The notes beneath the pieces were generated by a model. That model had not been told where the DNA came from and made no database searches. It was given only the letters and a program-made list of their open reading frames with translations. Shown here in pieces: positions 27,901 through 34,888 of a DNA stretch of 64,000 bases (within the stretch, counting starts at the first letter, position 1; each line of letters starts with the position of its first letter). The translations under genes were made by a program, and so were the position numbers. Origin of the DNA: Leifsonia sp. Root4. GTDB taxonomy: Bacteria > Actinomycetota > Actinomycetes > Actinomycetales > Microbacteriaceae. The stretch lies in the NCBI RefSeq assembly GCF_001425085.1, contig NZ_LMDN01000003.1, positions 289,089 to 353,088 of the forward strand, in the 5' to 3' direction.

Positions 27901-28133
27901 CTTTCGAAGTCAATTAACAGGTCATCCACCTGACCGGCCTGTGTGGAAGCGAGTCGAATTCTCCTGAGATCTGAATCGACGATTCCGTCATACGCCAAGC
28001 GGGCGATGTGGTCGTACTGCCAGCGAAAGCCCATCAGGGCGCTTTGTTCTCCGGGAAGCGGCACTTGAACCATGATCAGCATTCTTCCCTGTCGCACGGA
28101 CTTGCGGGCGCGCCGAGCCGGAGAGGGCGTCAT
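21963..28133 (-). CDS. Avs-like nuclease-STAND NTPase, candidate anti-phage defence protein
   Basis: 2056 residues in one uninterrupted frame. N-terminus: a small domain beginning GFRWQYDHIARLAYDG with D70/D71 and, 13 residues on, Q84-x-K86 (AYQFK), the D...QxK pattern of Cap4-type restriction-like nucleases. Middle: STAND/NACHT-like ATPase with Walker A GPPGSGKS (307-314) and Walker B TIVVVDGLDH (401-410). The remaining ~1500 residues are helical repeat-like, suited to sensing. This nuclease-STAND-sensor order and size match Avs (AVAST) proteins, which recognise phage proteins and then degrade DNA. Start is ATG 28133 or, with better ribosome-binding sequence (AGGGA), ATG at residue 18 or 21. 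It has lower GC than neighbours and is a stand-alone cargo gene. Confidence 0.75.
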   Translation of the reverse strand: MTPSPARRARKSVRQGRMLIMVQVPLPGEQSALMGFRWQYDHIARLAYDGIVDSDLRRIRLASTQAGQVDDLLIDFESRRAAYQFKSGVSKATVTFADLVRPGRTPGGAASDSLWKALARGWTDLRAEDERELTVHLAMTAVPSTSDHLVEVGLRPSPDHFRAFLARAIKPLREDSVDLGTLKEWAVPLKRLEEEAGLSPADFRDFLCRVRLDLGQHDALEDASGSRRDDIASLSTVLSRIVSHASGTVELSRDQILAEMRWQDRKSFKGIHEFPVDRSRYSPLSGGIASLQASLDRLETGYVAVTGPPGSGKSTLLTQTLSGVSDRVVRYYAFVPGAGGGARNRLSAEWFLHDLSTMLRNAGLPSRQKQLTPETVSDLRQLLSEQLDAASAEFLATGRKTIVVVDGLDHVQRDYSGNDALTGELLRPAEIPKGIIFLVGTRDLVPLPSEAKQFIEHGRSEVNLEHHRLSRTAILDICRSDTATGNMPEAIHELIADRSAGHPLALAYLLNQLEETDGRDLLEHLLGIPAYDGDIAGQYRAVWDQLSHDSGVVRLLRICSRLRIGFELDWIRTWASDSAVHQLLTTLRFLFRVERKRWQFFHDSFRQFAREMTSIGENRKPDQETDIRAHIEAAELCETSTSDAIRWQALFHRSQARQFGEVLRLGTQAEFRRQFVHLRSASHIADDARLVLSSAAEEGDFPALLRGLLILSEVQDKADELDEIDVCNALRLAGRVDAAIDFVGDEQSLRVPLSRAYNLASELARQSNPAGYRIFESIHHFGLEQPGLSQGINTNSEVAQAWARCAAHFLPIEISLARARDLVPATPGEKVWQFDVGYRLFAELVEALVAELSITSPGDLLAVDALIVDEVGALKAKGLESDRVEHLSSLLGDLRYRTLAAHVESHENFEIRSQLFANLHASLKGSPVYQSTLLDMAQQEAEYMSSERSLETLLRTKYNKALVLDDLSASGDDTAIGTRLHYWTLRHALEIGLGKFQVQRPLTPIESVKPSTKTPAGNNITPGAPVHSFSNAILIASRIDRLVRTLGLVRALVETGSPVDEEAVWSALGGTMNLFPPFERHAKDWSSMHSLRAKRQELNRLTIQVLASVSTGLLTRYQAALDRRFESQPGEWPAAIRLDLGLALHNEGQAPPWLSDALQKFEAEVPSQGVNGALLDLDRLLTAFSELGDLAEAARVASELPKCALGLGSRNDHQLHAWITWFGRAAADLDEIDLRNTALWLAQVLTAAEPLTDDRIGGDELPAAIAHASPALALEIFEYMVGNSAISHTDGLSKLLAALLATGKLNSESVRLAADLTAEIVATAGNNAHPSLGNELRDRAPRQVLKSLGAAIQTNALPTTRSTWLQALSVTPPDLPLRDDGDDKDYNALELTDGTKLTRRQVLATTMDLPALATLVANEKRDSRFMWEMVLQSNFSDQPIEQVAEVFEGTDHLGKVLLWLAESQLESGNGELGASLAARAVSYLPLDSWTTNRDGGRRRAIRILVSTNKLSSREAALDFATFIAEERWYSYMLHAELDDIFDAMSHGAPASAFWPEIREYLEGYADLLQLPAARPAPTVKWWAKDNMRVARKTATLNADGVLGELAAIHLTHPAWPVREGIARIIVAALDRRSPDVETALARLVSSHASDDVLESIASCLAAAESHPGLGEVSTEADEILRTHPNLIVRRLAHRNAGLATLRRDRPLSGSYGLVLPDQDMFSREEFFGEGLPFLFPFENRYELLSEATGLELPTIHAVAARYASAALADLPPQDLVIDSLSGSGMKLANPTNVVLASRSAFGRVLGDLVDAGAIRTLSILGERMLRTGDSQLVGMPRASKPAAMPAAPQAGHDQTTDRWLSEIDARIEEYAAATRAGDLQLVGAKTSLTVLNRPHLEEEFYCILTRKDSELGPEELFSGQLSDLAWDGAPGPIDELDSLLVENQGMAFMERRSDWMAIHPVLARSLGWVPSAGSIGRWIHGADVTAYTTDWNDGTWGRSGPMFDDTTSEGFATVISADALKAVKALVGPVDLLLVLIRRDQRESKPARETSRRIHL

Positions 28134-28455
28134 TTGACTCTATCGACCATGAACCGTGGCGCTCCGAGTATCAGGCAGGCGGTTGTTCCAGAGCCCTGGG
28201 GAGGTGTCGGATCGAGGAGAGGCTCGATGTGATGTGGAAGATCTAGTGCCGGCCTGTATGCATGGCGCCCATGGCAAACAGCCATAGGCGGCCACGGAAC
28301 TGTCCAATGACGGCCAGTGCACCTGCCGTGCGGTGGCCATATCTGCCTACTTGTTCCAAACCCCGCTCGCGTCAAGCGGTGGGTGCTCCCTTCTGGGGTT
28401 TGATCATGGTGTCTAGCCACATCAAATCTCCCGGAACGAGGCCCCGAAACGAAGT
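28134..28455. other. Gap upstream of the STAND-NTPase gene
   Basis: No gene is visible. TGTCTAGCCACATC at about 28411 lies just ahead of the transposase fragment and could be the left end of the decayed insertion sequence; the rest should contain the promoter of the minus-strand defence gene. Confidence 0.4.
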
Positions 28456-28680
28456 GTGACGGAGGAAACATGGACATCCCATGCTGCCTACGATCTGACC
28501 GGATCGGTTGGCGGTGCGGCCGAGCCGTCCGGCTGCTCGCAGCACACCGTTGCCCGGCACGTCGCGGCCCACGATGCGGGCAAACCGATCGCCGCGCCCG
28601 ATTGCCGGGGCCGGGTCACGGTTGCGTTCATGCCCAAGGCCGAGGAATGGGTCGAGACGTCTCGGGAGATCAGAGAGAGT
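28456..28680 (+). pseudogene. Remnant of an IS21-type transposase (IstA N-terminus)
   Basis: The frame reads AAYDLTGSVGGAAEPSGCSQ, then HTVARHVAAHDAGKP and FMPKAEEWVETSREI, matching the helix-turn-helix N-terminus of IstA proteins (YDLTGS..AAE..GC..HTVARYV..RDAG...PK.EEWVE.S). Intact IstA is 400-550 residues; only ~75 remain and no IstB follows. The fragment runs into the 3' end of the DUF4913 gene on the other strand, so it was truncated by deletion or recombination at the cargo boundary. Confidence 0.7.
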
Positions 28681-29248
28681 CGGCGCGAGCATAGAACTCG
28701 GCCTCGGCGTCACGTCGTCTGGCGACGTCGTCGACGACGAAGTGCACGAAGTCCTCGTCTCTATTGCCGATGACTACGTCTTCGGCGGGGTCGGCAGGTG
28801 TTTCTCCCGGCCAAGTGATCTGGCGAGTCAGGCGGTCTCGTTCCAGGCGGGTCCCCGACGTCGCGACCCAGTCGTGGAGTCGCTGGCGGGCGTCGGCGAA
28901 GTCGCGGTGCCAACCGAATGGGGCTGAGCCGTGCTGGTCGGGGTCGTAGGCACAGAGCCAGTGCAGGTGAAGCGCTGAGAGCTCCCAAACCAGCTCAGGG
29001 TGCCGGTGCCAGAGCGGCGGCACGATGGATGCCGGGAGCCCGTACGTGCGTCTCAGCCAGTTCACCCAACGGTTGAGCTCGATCCATTCGGTTTCGGCGT
29101 CCTCGGCGGTAAGGAGGTTCCAGTTGACTGGGTGGGGAGGCTCTGCGTTCAGAGGCGCTTCGACTTCGTCGAACGAACCTGCGTTCAGCGATGAATCCGG
29201 ATCACCAGGCGTCCACTCACTTGAATATGCCGGCATCGCGAAGCTCAC
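28670..29248 (-). CDS. DUF4913-type protein of conjugative elements
   Basis: 192 residues. Residues ~38-125 carry the DUF4913-like pattern: NWNLLTAEDAETEWIELNRW, WLRRTYGL...VPPLWHRHPELVWELSALHLHW and APFGWHRDFADARQRL. The family occurs on actinobacterial plasmids and ICEs next to transfer genes; function unknown. It overlaps the SSB-like gene by 4 bases (ATGA) and is the last gene of the transfer module. Its 3' end abuts the IS21 fragment. Confidence 0.75.
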   Translation of the reverse strand: MSFAMPAYSSEWTPGDPDSSLNAGSFDEVEAPLNAEPPHPVNWNLLTAEDAETEWIELNRWVNWLRRTYGLPASIVPPLWHRHPELVWELSALHLHWLCAYDPDQHGSAPFGWHRDFADARQRLHDWVATSGTRLERDRLTRQITWPGETPADPAEDVVIGNRDEDFVHFVVDDVARRRDAEAEFYARADSL

Positions 29249-29703
29249 CGCTCGAGTGCGATCGAGCCGACACGGTATGGAACCGCCGATTGTGAAGCGT
29301 CCAGCTGCGCGATGGGCGGCTCGTGATCGGTGCTCGCGGCTTCACGGCGAGCACGGTCGACCTCGTAGTTCGTGCGTGCGAGATCGTGACCGATCTTCTT
29401 CGCGACGAACTCCTCGCGCTCTTCGGGCTCACCGTCTCGTTCGAACTGGAACGAGCGCACGTAACCTTCGGCGACGAAGCTGTCGCCCTTCACGAATCGC
29501 GTGTACGCCCTCTCCGCGGTGGCACGGTAGGCGACCAAATCGTGGAACGTTGGCTCGAGCTCTGTGAAGCCGCCGCCGTCATCGCGGCGGAAGTGCGGTT
29601 GGCCGACGCGCACGTAAAAGCGGGTGTCTCCGGTTTCAGTGACTGACTGCTGTGGTTCAGAGGCGATGAAGCCTGAGAGCGACTGCTGCGTGTGAAATGC
29701 CAT
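29245..29703 (-). CDS. Single-stranded DNA-binding protein-like (OB fold)
   Basis: 152 residues from ATG 29703, with AGGAGG upstream; the frame is open further but lacks such a site. The N-terminal part has SSB-like strand patterns (LSGFIASEPQQSVTETGDTRFYVRVG; ERAYTRFVKGDSFVAEGYVRSFQFE), i.e. an OB fold without the long acidic tail of the housekeeping SSB. It probably coats the transferred single strand in donor or recipient. It sits between the coupling protein and DUF4913 gene. Confidence 0.8.
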   Translation of the reverse strand: MAFHTQQSLSGFIASEPQQSVTETGDTRFYVRVGQPHFRRDDGGGFTELEPTFHDLVAYRATAERAYTRFVKGDSFVAEGYVRSFQFERDGEPEEREEFVAKKIGHDLARTNYEVDRARREAASTDHEPPIAQLDASQSAVPYRVGSIALER

Positions 29704-29800
29704 GGGACTCGTCCTCCTGGTGATGGGCGGATTCACTGAGATCCGTTCCTATTGGTAGGTGCGCCATAAGGGCCACCGTTCTCTGTGCAGGCAGCGACCG

Positions 29801-31627
29801 TCATTCGGCGTCAGCGGCCGGCTTCTCGGTTGAGGCCTCGTGAGTCGGTACCCGCAACAGCGACTCGATCTCCGTGCGGTTCGCGCGCAGCGCTTTGGCG
29901 TCGGGGCGGCTGGTCCACAAGCGGAGTTGAGCGACAACCGGTGGAGCTGCGCGGAGCATGATCAGGCCGGTGCCGAACGGGAGGGTGCGGATCGTGTCGG
30001 GCGGCATGATCGCGACGCGGCGGATGGAGCGTTGCGATGAGCGGGAGCCGCGATCGCCGATTGTCGTCGAGTCGGTCGATTCGTCGCGCTCGCCGATGAG
30101 CGTCGACAGATCCTGTAGATCTCGCGAGTTGGATGCTCCGCCGAGCACGATCTTGACGATCGATGAGTCCCAGATGGCCCCAGCTGCATTGTCGCTCCAC
30201 TTCGTTCGTGCTTGGGCGAGCGACTGCAGCACCGGCATCGTCGTGATCCCGGTGCCGCCGCCCTCCGCCATGAGGTTCGGGAGCGAGGGCAGGGGAGCGA
30301 GATTGCCGATCTCGTCGAGGGCCAGCAGCAGGGGCGGGTCGAGGCGTGCGCCGGCGTTCCGCGCGGCAATGTGGCGAGCAGTCTCGATCAGGTCTTCAAC
30401 AAACGCGGAGACAAGCGCGGCGGAGTTGTTCGCGCCAGCTCCGGTGGCGAGCAGATACAGGGTGCCGTTGCTACGCAAGAAGCGCTCGGGGTCGAATCCT
30501 TCGCCGTCGCCGGGGGATACGGCATCCAGTACTCGAGGATCAGCCAGCGCACCCAACGCGAGCGAGACGCCCTGCCAGATGGAGTCGCGCGTGCGGGGGT
30601 CGGCCTCGAGCATGGACTGGAGGGAGTCGCCCCAACCGGTGGCCGCGGCCGGGGTGCTCAACAGGATGGACACGGCGTCGTGGGCCGCTGCTGGATCGAG
30701 GGTCCAACGAAAGAGTTCGCCGGGGGAACTGTGGTCGAGCGCCGCCGCGTGCAGCAGCGACTGGAGGGCGGCGCGGGTTTTGGCTTCCCAGAATCCGCCA
30801 CCGTCGACGCCGCCGGCGGCCAGACCGGTTCCGGCGGCCAGCCCCGTCGCGCGGATCATCGCGGTGAGCGGGTCTTCGCAGCCGCGGATCGGCGACCAGC
30901 GCAGCCCTACCGGCACGCCCGCTGCAAGTTGTTGGGGATCGAACACCGCCACGGGGCCTAGCCGTTGCCGGGCACGGAGCGTGGCGGTGAGGTTGTCGGG
31001 GCGCGTGGAAGTGGTCACGACCGGGCCAGGGGCGTCGAGGATGGCGTTGATCACGATGTGCGCGCCCTTGCCAGAGCGTGGCGGGCCGATGACGAGGATC
31101 GAGTCCTCGACGCTTGCCCACACCGTGGTGCCGTGGGATCGGCCGATGCGGTAGCCGACATCGCCGGGGGTGGGCTTTGTGAGGGAAGGGCGAAGGTGTG
31201 CGGCGCGCTTCATGAGCGCCGTGTGTGAGGCAGCTCGGGCGACCTCGGCGCGGGTTGCAATGCCGGGGATGCGATGCGGATCGAGCTTGGTGGTGCGGCC
31301 GGGGTCACGCAGCATCCGCCAGAGCCACATTGCCGCAGTTGCGGCCGCACCGACGAGCACGGCTGCCGCCGCCCAATACGCGAACGGGTTGAGCCCCGGT
31401 GCATGCAGGGCCGCCGAGGGGTTACCCGGGTTCAAGAGCACTGAGAGTCCGGATTCCGGCCCGCTGGCGGGTTGGGCGATGCCTGTCGCCCAAGCTGCGA
31501 CTGTGCCCGCTGCGCGGAGTAGCAGGGCGAACGCGGCGGCGCCGATCAGGAGCGCGATGCCGAGATTGGTGAGCTCGTCGCCGAGCGTGCCCTGAGCTCG
31601 TGTCGTGCTCATCGCAGCCGTCGCCAT
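29801..31627 (-). CDS. Type IV coupling protein (VirD4/TraG-like ATPase)
   Basis: 608 residues. Two membrane segments (about 22-45 and 84-105) lead into a cytoplasmic ATPase with Walker A GPPRSGKG (181-188) and Walker B LLLALDEIGNLAPLPSLP, followed by GGGTGITTMPVLQSLAQARTKW, all typical of VirD4/TraG proteins. It links the relaxase-DNA complex to the secretion channel. The DprA-like gene ends 14 bases upstream, so the unit is polycistronic. Confidence 0.92.
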   Translation of the reverse strand: MATAAMSTTRAQGTLGDELTNLGIALLIGAAAFALLLRAAGTVAAWATGIAQPASGPESGLSVLLNPGNPSAALHAPGLNPFAYWAAAAVLVGAAATAAMWLWRMLRDPGRTTKLDPHRIPGIATRAEVARAASHTALMKRAAHLRPSLTKPTPGDVGYRIGRSHGTTVWASVEDSILVIGPPRSGKGAHIVINAILDAPGPVVTTSTRPDNLTATLRARQRLGPVAVFDPQQLAAGVPVGLRWSPIRGCEDPLTAMIRATGLAAGTGLAAGGVDGGGFWEAKTRAALQSLLHAAALDHSSPGELFRWTLDPAAAHDAVSILLSTPAAATGWGDSLQSMLEADPRTRDSIWQGVSLALGALADPRVLDAVSPGDGEGFDPERFLRSNGTLYLLATGAGANNSAALVSAFVEDLIETARHIAARNAGARLDPPLLLALDEIGNLAPLPSLPNLMAEGGGTGITTMPVLQSLAQARTKWSDNAAGAIWDSSIVKIVLGGASNSRDLQDLSTLIGERDESTDSTTIGDRGSRSSQRSIRRVAIMPPDTIRTLPFGTGLIMLRAAPPVVAQLRLWTSRPDAKALRANRTEIESLLRVPTHEASTEKPAADAE

Positions 31628-31641
31628 TCCCGTCCGGATAC

Positions 31642-32637
31642 TCAGAGCACCCAGTCGGGGCCGACCCGAGAGGAGCTCCTGGTGGGCGAGTACGCAAACG
31701 TTCGGTCGCCGGAGAAGCCGGCTGTCGAGTCCAGCAGGTCGGTGACATCCTGGGCGTCGGTGACGATGCTCGCGATTCCTTCGTGGATCAGCCGATGGCA
31801 GCCCGCGCTCGCCGCGCTTGTCACGGGGCCGGGAACTGCACCGACTGGTCGGCCCAGAGAGTGCGCCTGGCTGGCGACGTCCAGCGACCCCGAACGGTGC
31901 CCGGCCTCAACAACTACTGTCGCGCCGGAGAGTGCCGCGAGAATCCGGTTGCGCTGCAGGAAGCGCCACCGAGTCGGCGCAGCGCCAGGCGGCAGTTCAG
32001 TGACGAGCAGGCCGCCGCTCTGTTCAATGCGCTCGAAGAGCTGCTCGTGACCGGCTGGGTAGAGCCTGTCGAGCCCGCCTGCGAGCACGGCGACGGTCGA
32101 GCCGGGGGAGGCTGCGGTGGCGGCGCGGTGCACTGCTCCGTCGATGCCGTAGGCGCCCCCGGAGAGGATCACTCGGCCTTGATACGCGAGCGCCGAGGCA
32201 AGCTCGATCGCGACATGCTCGCCATATCCCGTCGCAGCGCGGGCGCCAACGATCGTGACACGACCGGGAAGTGGGGCCAAGAGCACACGCGGATTGCCCC
32301 TGAGCCAGAGCGCGATCGGCGCACTTGCGCCGAGCTGTTGTAGCTCGCCCGGCCAATCGAGGTCCTCCGGAACGAGTAGCCGCATACCGGTGCGCTCCAT
32401 GTCACCTCGGATGCGGTCGATCTGCCCCGGATTGATGCGCGGGGCGAGCCGTCGTCGCCACAGCTCACCTTCCGCGGGGTCGACGCCGTTCGGGAGACGC
32501 GCTTCGGAGCTGATGAGCTCTACGGTCTCGACCGCGCCGAGCTTGGCGATCAGCTTGCCCGTGATGACATCGCCCGGCTCCGAGAGCGCAGCCAGCGTCA
32601 TCCTCGCCTCTCTCACATCGTCTACATTCGCAGCCAT
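31642..32637 (-). CDS. DprA-like DNA-processing protein
   Basis: 331 residues from ATG 32637 (GAGGAGG upstream). The Rossmann-like DprA domain is clear: VTIVGARAATGYGEHVAIELASAL, ILSGGAYGIDGAVHRAA, VAVLAGGLDRLYPAGH, FLQRNRILAALSGATVVVEA and GSLDVASQAHSLGR. Chromosomal DprA protects incoming single strands and loads RecA. A copy between VirB4 and the coupling protein suggests a role in handling single-stranded DNA during conjugation, in donor or recipient. Confidence 0.9.
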   Translation of the reverse strand: MAANVDDVREARMTLAALSEPGDVITGKLIAKLGAVETVELISSEARLPNGVDPAEGELWRRRLAPRINPGQIDRIRGDMERTGMRLLVPEDLDWPGELQQLGASAPIALWLRGNPRVLLAPLPGRVTIVGARAATGYGEHVAIELASALAYQGRVILSGGAYGIDGAVHRAATAASPGSTVAVLAGGLDRLYPAGHEQLFERIEQSGGLLVTELPPGAAPTRWRFLQRNRILAALSGATVVVEAGHRSGSLDVASQAHSLGRPVGAVPGPVTSAASAGCHRLIHEGIASIVTDAQDVTDLLDSTAGFSGDRTFAYSPTRSSSRVGPDWVL

Positions 32638-32690
32638 CGCTCGGCCTCCTCGATCTGAATGAAAGGTGCGCTCTGGCACACGCGTACCGG

Positions 32691-34178
32691 TCACACTCCC
32701 GCGGTCATGCGGGCCGTGGTGTCGAAGAGCGCGAGCTCATCGGGGTGCAGCTGGTGCTGCACGACGAAACTGCGATCCTTCACGCGCCAGAGCCCCTGGC
32801 CCGTGCCGAGCGCGGGGAGTAGCTTCTGCTCGGTGCCGCTGAGCCCGAGTGCGCTCGCCGTGGATCCGAGCTGGTCGGGTTCCTGGCGGTAGACGATGCG
32901 CGTCTCGGCGTTCGCGAGCAGTGACGAGGCGAGCGCGCGCATTGCGGAGCCAGAGTCGCCGACGTTGTCGAGGTCGCTGAGTTTGTGGAAGATGAGCATG
33001 TTCGCGATGCCGTAATGCCGGGCAAGGCGCCAGTGGGCATCCATGCGGCGGAGCAGCGCCGGGTAGGCCATGAGGCGCCAGGCCTCGTCGTAGATCACCC
33101 ACCGTTGGCCACCCGCCGGGTCGGCGAGCGCCGACTCCATCCACGCCGACGAGCACGTCATCAACACGGAGATCAGCGTCGAGTTCTCGGCCACCCGTGA
33201 GAGGTCGAGGGAGACCATCGGCAGCGCGGGGTCGAAGCGCACCGTGGACGGCCCGTCGAAGAGGCCAGCGAGGTCACCGGCAACGAGGCGGCGCAGCGCA
33301 TGGCCGACGAGGCGTCCGTCCTCCGCGAGACGGCCCTCGTCATCCTCAGGATTCGGCGTGAGAATTCGATCCACAACCATCGGCAGGATCGGTACCTCAG
33401 CGCTCCGAACAGCATCGGCGAGCGCGAGGTCGATCGCCGTGTGCTCGAGCGGGCTCAGGGGTCGATCGAGCACGGTCTCGGCGAGGGCGCCGATCAGTTC
33501 GCGGCGTCGTGCGGCCAGTTGCGCGGCCCATTCGGCGTCCGAGGCGGATGCCGCCCGGTGGCCCTCATCGAGCGGGTTCAGTCGATTGCGCAAGCCGTGG
33601 CCGAGGATGATCGCCTTGCCGCCGACGGCCTCGGCGACGGCGGTGTGCTCACCCTTCGGATCGCCGGGCACGTAGACGCGCCGGTCGAAGGGGAGCGAGC
33701 GCGTATAGAGCGACTTCGCCAGCGACGACTTACCGGAGCCGACGATACCGGCCAGCACGACGTTTGGGGCCGTGATCATCCCGCGCTGGTAGAGCACCCA
33801 CGGGTCGTAGACGAAGGATCCACCCGAGTAGAGATCCTGCCCGACGAAAACGCCGGCCGAGCCGAGACCAGCCTCGGCGAGGAACGGGTAATGGCCGGAC
33901 AGCGTTGCTGACGTGTCCTGGTGCTTGGGGAGGTGCAGTCGACCCGGCATCCGCAGCTGTGCGGGTCCCGCCTCGCCAGCAGCAGGGAGATAGGTCGACG
34001 CGCGTGCTTCGTCACGCTCGGCCTGCCAAAGAGTGCGTGCCTCGAGTCGCTTGGCCCGGTGGGCGTCTGATTCGATGGCGGATGCTTCACGCTTGCGTGC
34101 GCGGCGGTCGCGGCGGAGCTCGCCGTGCGGTTCGACCAGTGCGGCGGTGTGGAGTTGTTCGTCCCTGGCCCGGTTCAC
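32691..34178 (-). CDS. VirB4-like secretion ATPase
   Basis: 495 residues. Walker A GIVGSGKS (144-151) and Walker B RWVIYDEAW, with the VirB4-type MPGRLHLPKHQDTSATLSGHYPFL region before and FHKLSDLDNVGDSGSAMRALASSLL after it. It powers assembly or operation of the conjugation channel. Actinobacterial systems split VirB4 functions between this protein and an SCO6880-type partner; here the two are separated by an unknown gene and a cargo gene. It overlaps the upstream small gene by 4 bases. Confidence 0.9.
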   Translation of the reverse strand: MNRARDEQLHTAALVEPHGELRRDRRARKREASAIESDAHRAKRLEARTLWQAERDEARASTYLPAAGEAGPAQLRMPGRLHLPKHQDTSATLSGHYPFLAEAGLGSAGVFVGQDLYSGGSFVYDPWVLYQRGMITAPNVVLAGIVGSGKSSLAKSLYTRSLPFDRRVYVPGDPKGEHTAVAEAVGGKAIILGHGLRNRLNPLDEGHRAASASDAEWAAQLAARRRELIGALAETVLDRPLSPLEHTAIDLALADAVRSAEVPILPMVVDRILTPNPEDDEGRLAEDGRLVGHALRRLVAGDLAGLFDGPSTVRFDPALPMVSLDLSRVAENSTLISVLMTCSSAWMESALADPAGGQRWVIYDEAWRLMAYPALLRRMDAHWRLARHYGIANMLIFHKLSDLDNVGDSGSAMRALASSLLANAETRIVYRQEPDQLGSTASALGLSGTEQKLLPALGTGQGLWRVKDRSFVVQHQLHPDELALFDTTARMTAGV

Positions 34179-34780
34179 AACGCGACCGCGTGCCCAGTGT
34201 TGTTCGCCGACCCGACTCGGGTGCTGGCCCAGGTATCGGCGACGTCGTGTCGCCCCCGCGCGCGATGCGTGGCGGATGTCCTCGGCACGGAGACGAGCTC
34301 CAGCTCGGGGTCGGCGGTGTATCGACGCAGAAGGGATACATACCCGAACGACGCGCTGTAAGTCAGCGCATACGGAGAGTCGAGTTCTTCAATGGTCCGG
34401 TCGGTGCTCCCGGCTGGAATGTGATCGTAGACGTAGCCATTCATGAGTGCGGCGTCGACCGTTTCGTCGCCGTAGTCCCAGTGCTGCAGATGCTCGATCG
34501 CCGCAAACGGTCCGCGGTGGTCGATCAGGTCGAACAGCTCGTCGGCCTCTTCGCCCTGTAGAAAGATGACGCTGATCCAGCGGGTTGCCGGGGCATTCAC
34601 GCGATCGTCGAACATGTCGACTCCAATCCGGATGCTTTGCACTTCAGGTGCGCACGCTCGCCCCGTCGGAACTGTAGAGGTCGTCACGTGCTCTGAAACG
34701 TCGATAGGTGTCCGCGGGGCATGCGTCTCCCGCTGTGCGGCAGTGGGAAACTTCCCGTCCGGCACTTGTGAAGCGCTCAT
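34175..34780 (-). CDS. Unknown protein coupled to VirB4
   Basis: 201 residues, soluble, rather acidic. Residues ~65-155 look structured (ISVIFLQGEEADELFDLIDH, HLQHWDYGDETVDAALMNG); the first ~45 and last ~35 are low-complexity. I do not recognise a family. Its stop overlaps the VirB4 start, so it is translated with it and probably acts in transfer. No ribosome-binding site is seen at ATG 34780; the true start could be further in. Confidence 0.65.
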   Translation of the reverse strand: MSASQVPDGKFPTAAQRETHAPRTPIDVSEHVTTSTVPTGRACAPEVQSIRIGVDMFDDRVNAPATRWISVIFLQGEEADELFDLIDHRGPFAAIEHLQHWDYGDETVDAALMNGYVYDHIPAGSTDRTIEELDSPYALTYSASFGYVSLLRRYTADPELELVSVPRTSATHRARGRHDVADTWASTRVGSANNTGHAVAL

Positions 34781-34888
34781 TCCCGTACTGCAGTAGTCTC
34801 CGCACGTGCAACGCCATCACCCCATTTTCAGCACAGACGAAGTGAACTAGACGAGGCAATGAAATTTGGTGTCGCGAGGCGTTAGTAG

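Noticed and set aside
28456-28773. Functional 105-residue helix-turn-helix gene
   Set aside because: It is the truncated N-terminus of an IstA transposase running out of frame into the opposite-strand gene.
32040-32080. Another copy of the GTTGAGCCTGTCGAAACC repeat
   Set aside because: The similarity (TAGAGCCTGTCGAGCC) is partial and lies within the DprA coding sequence.
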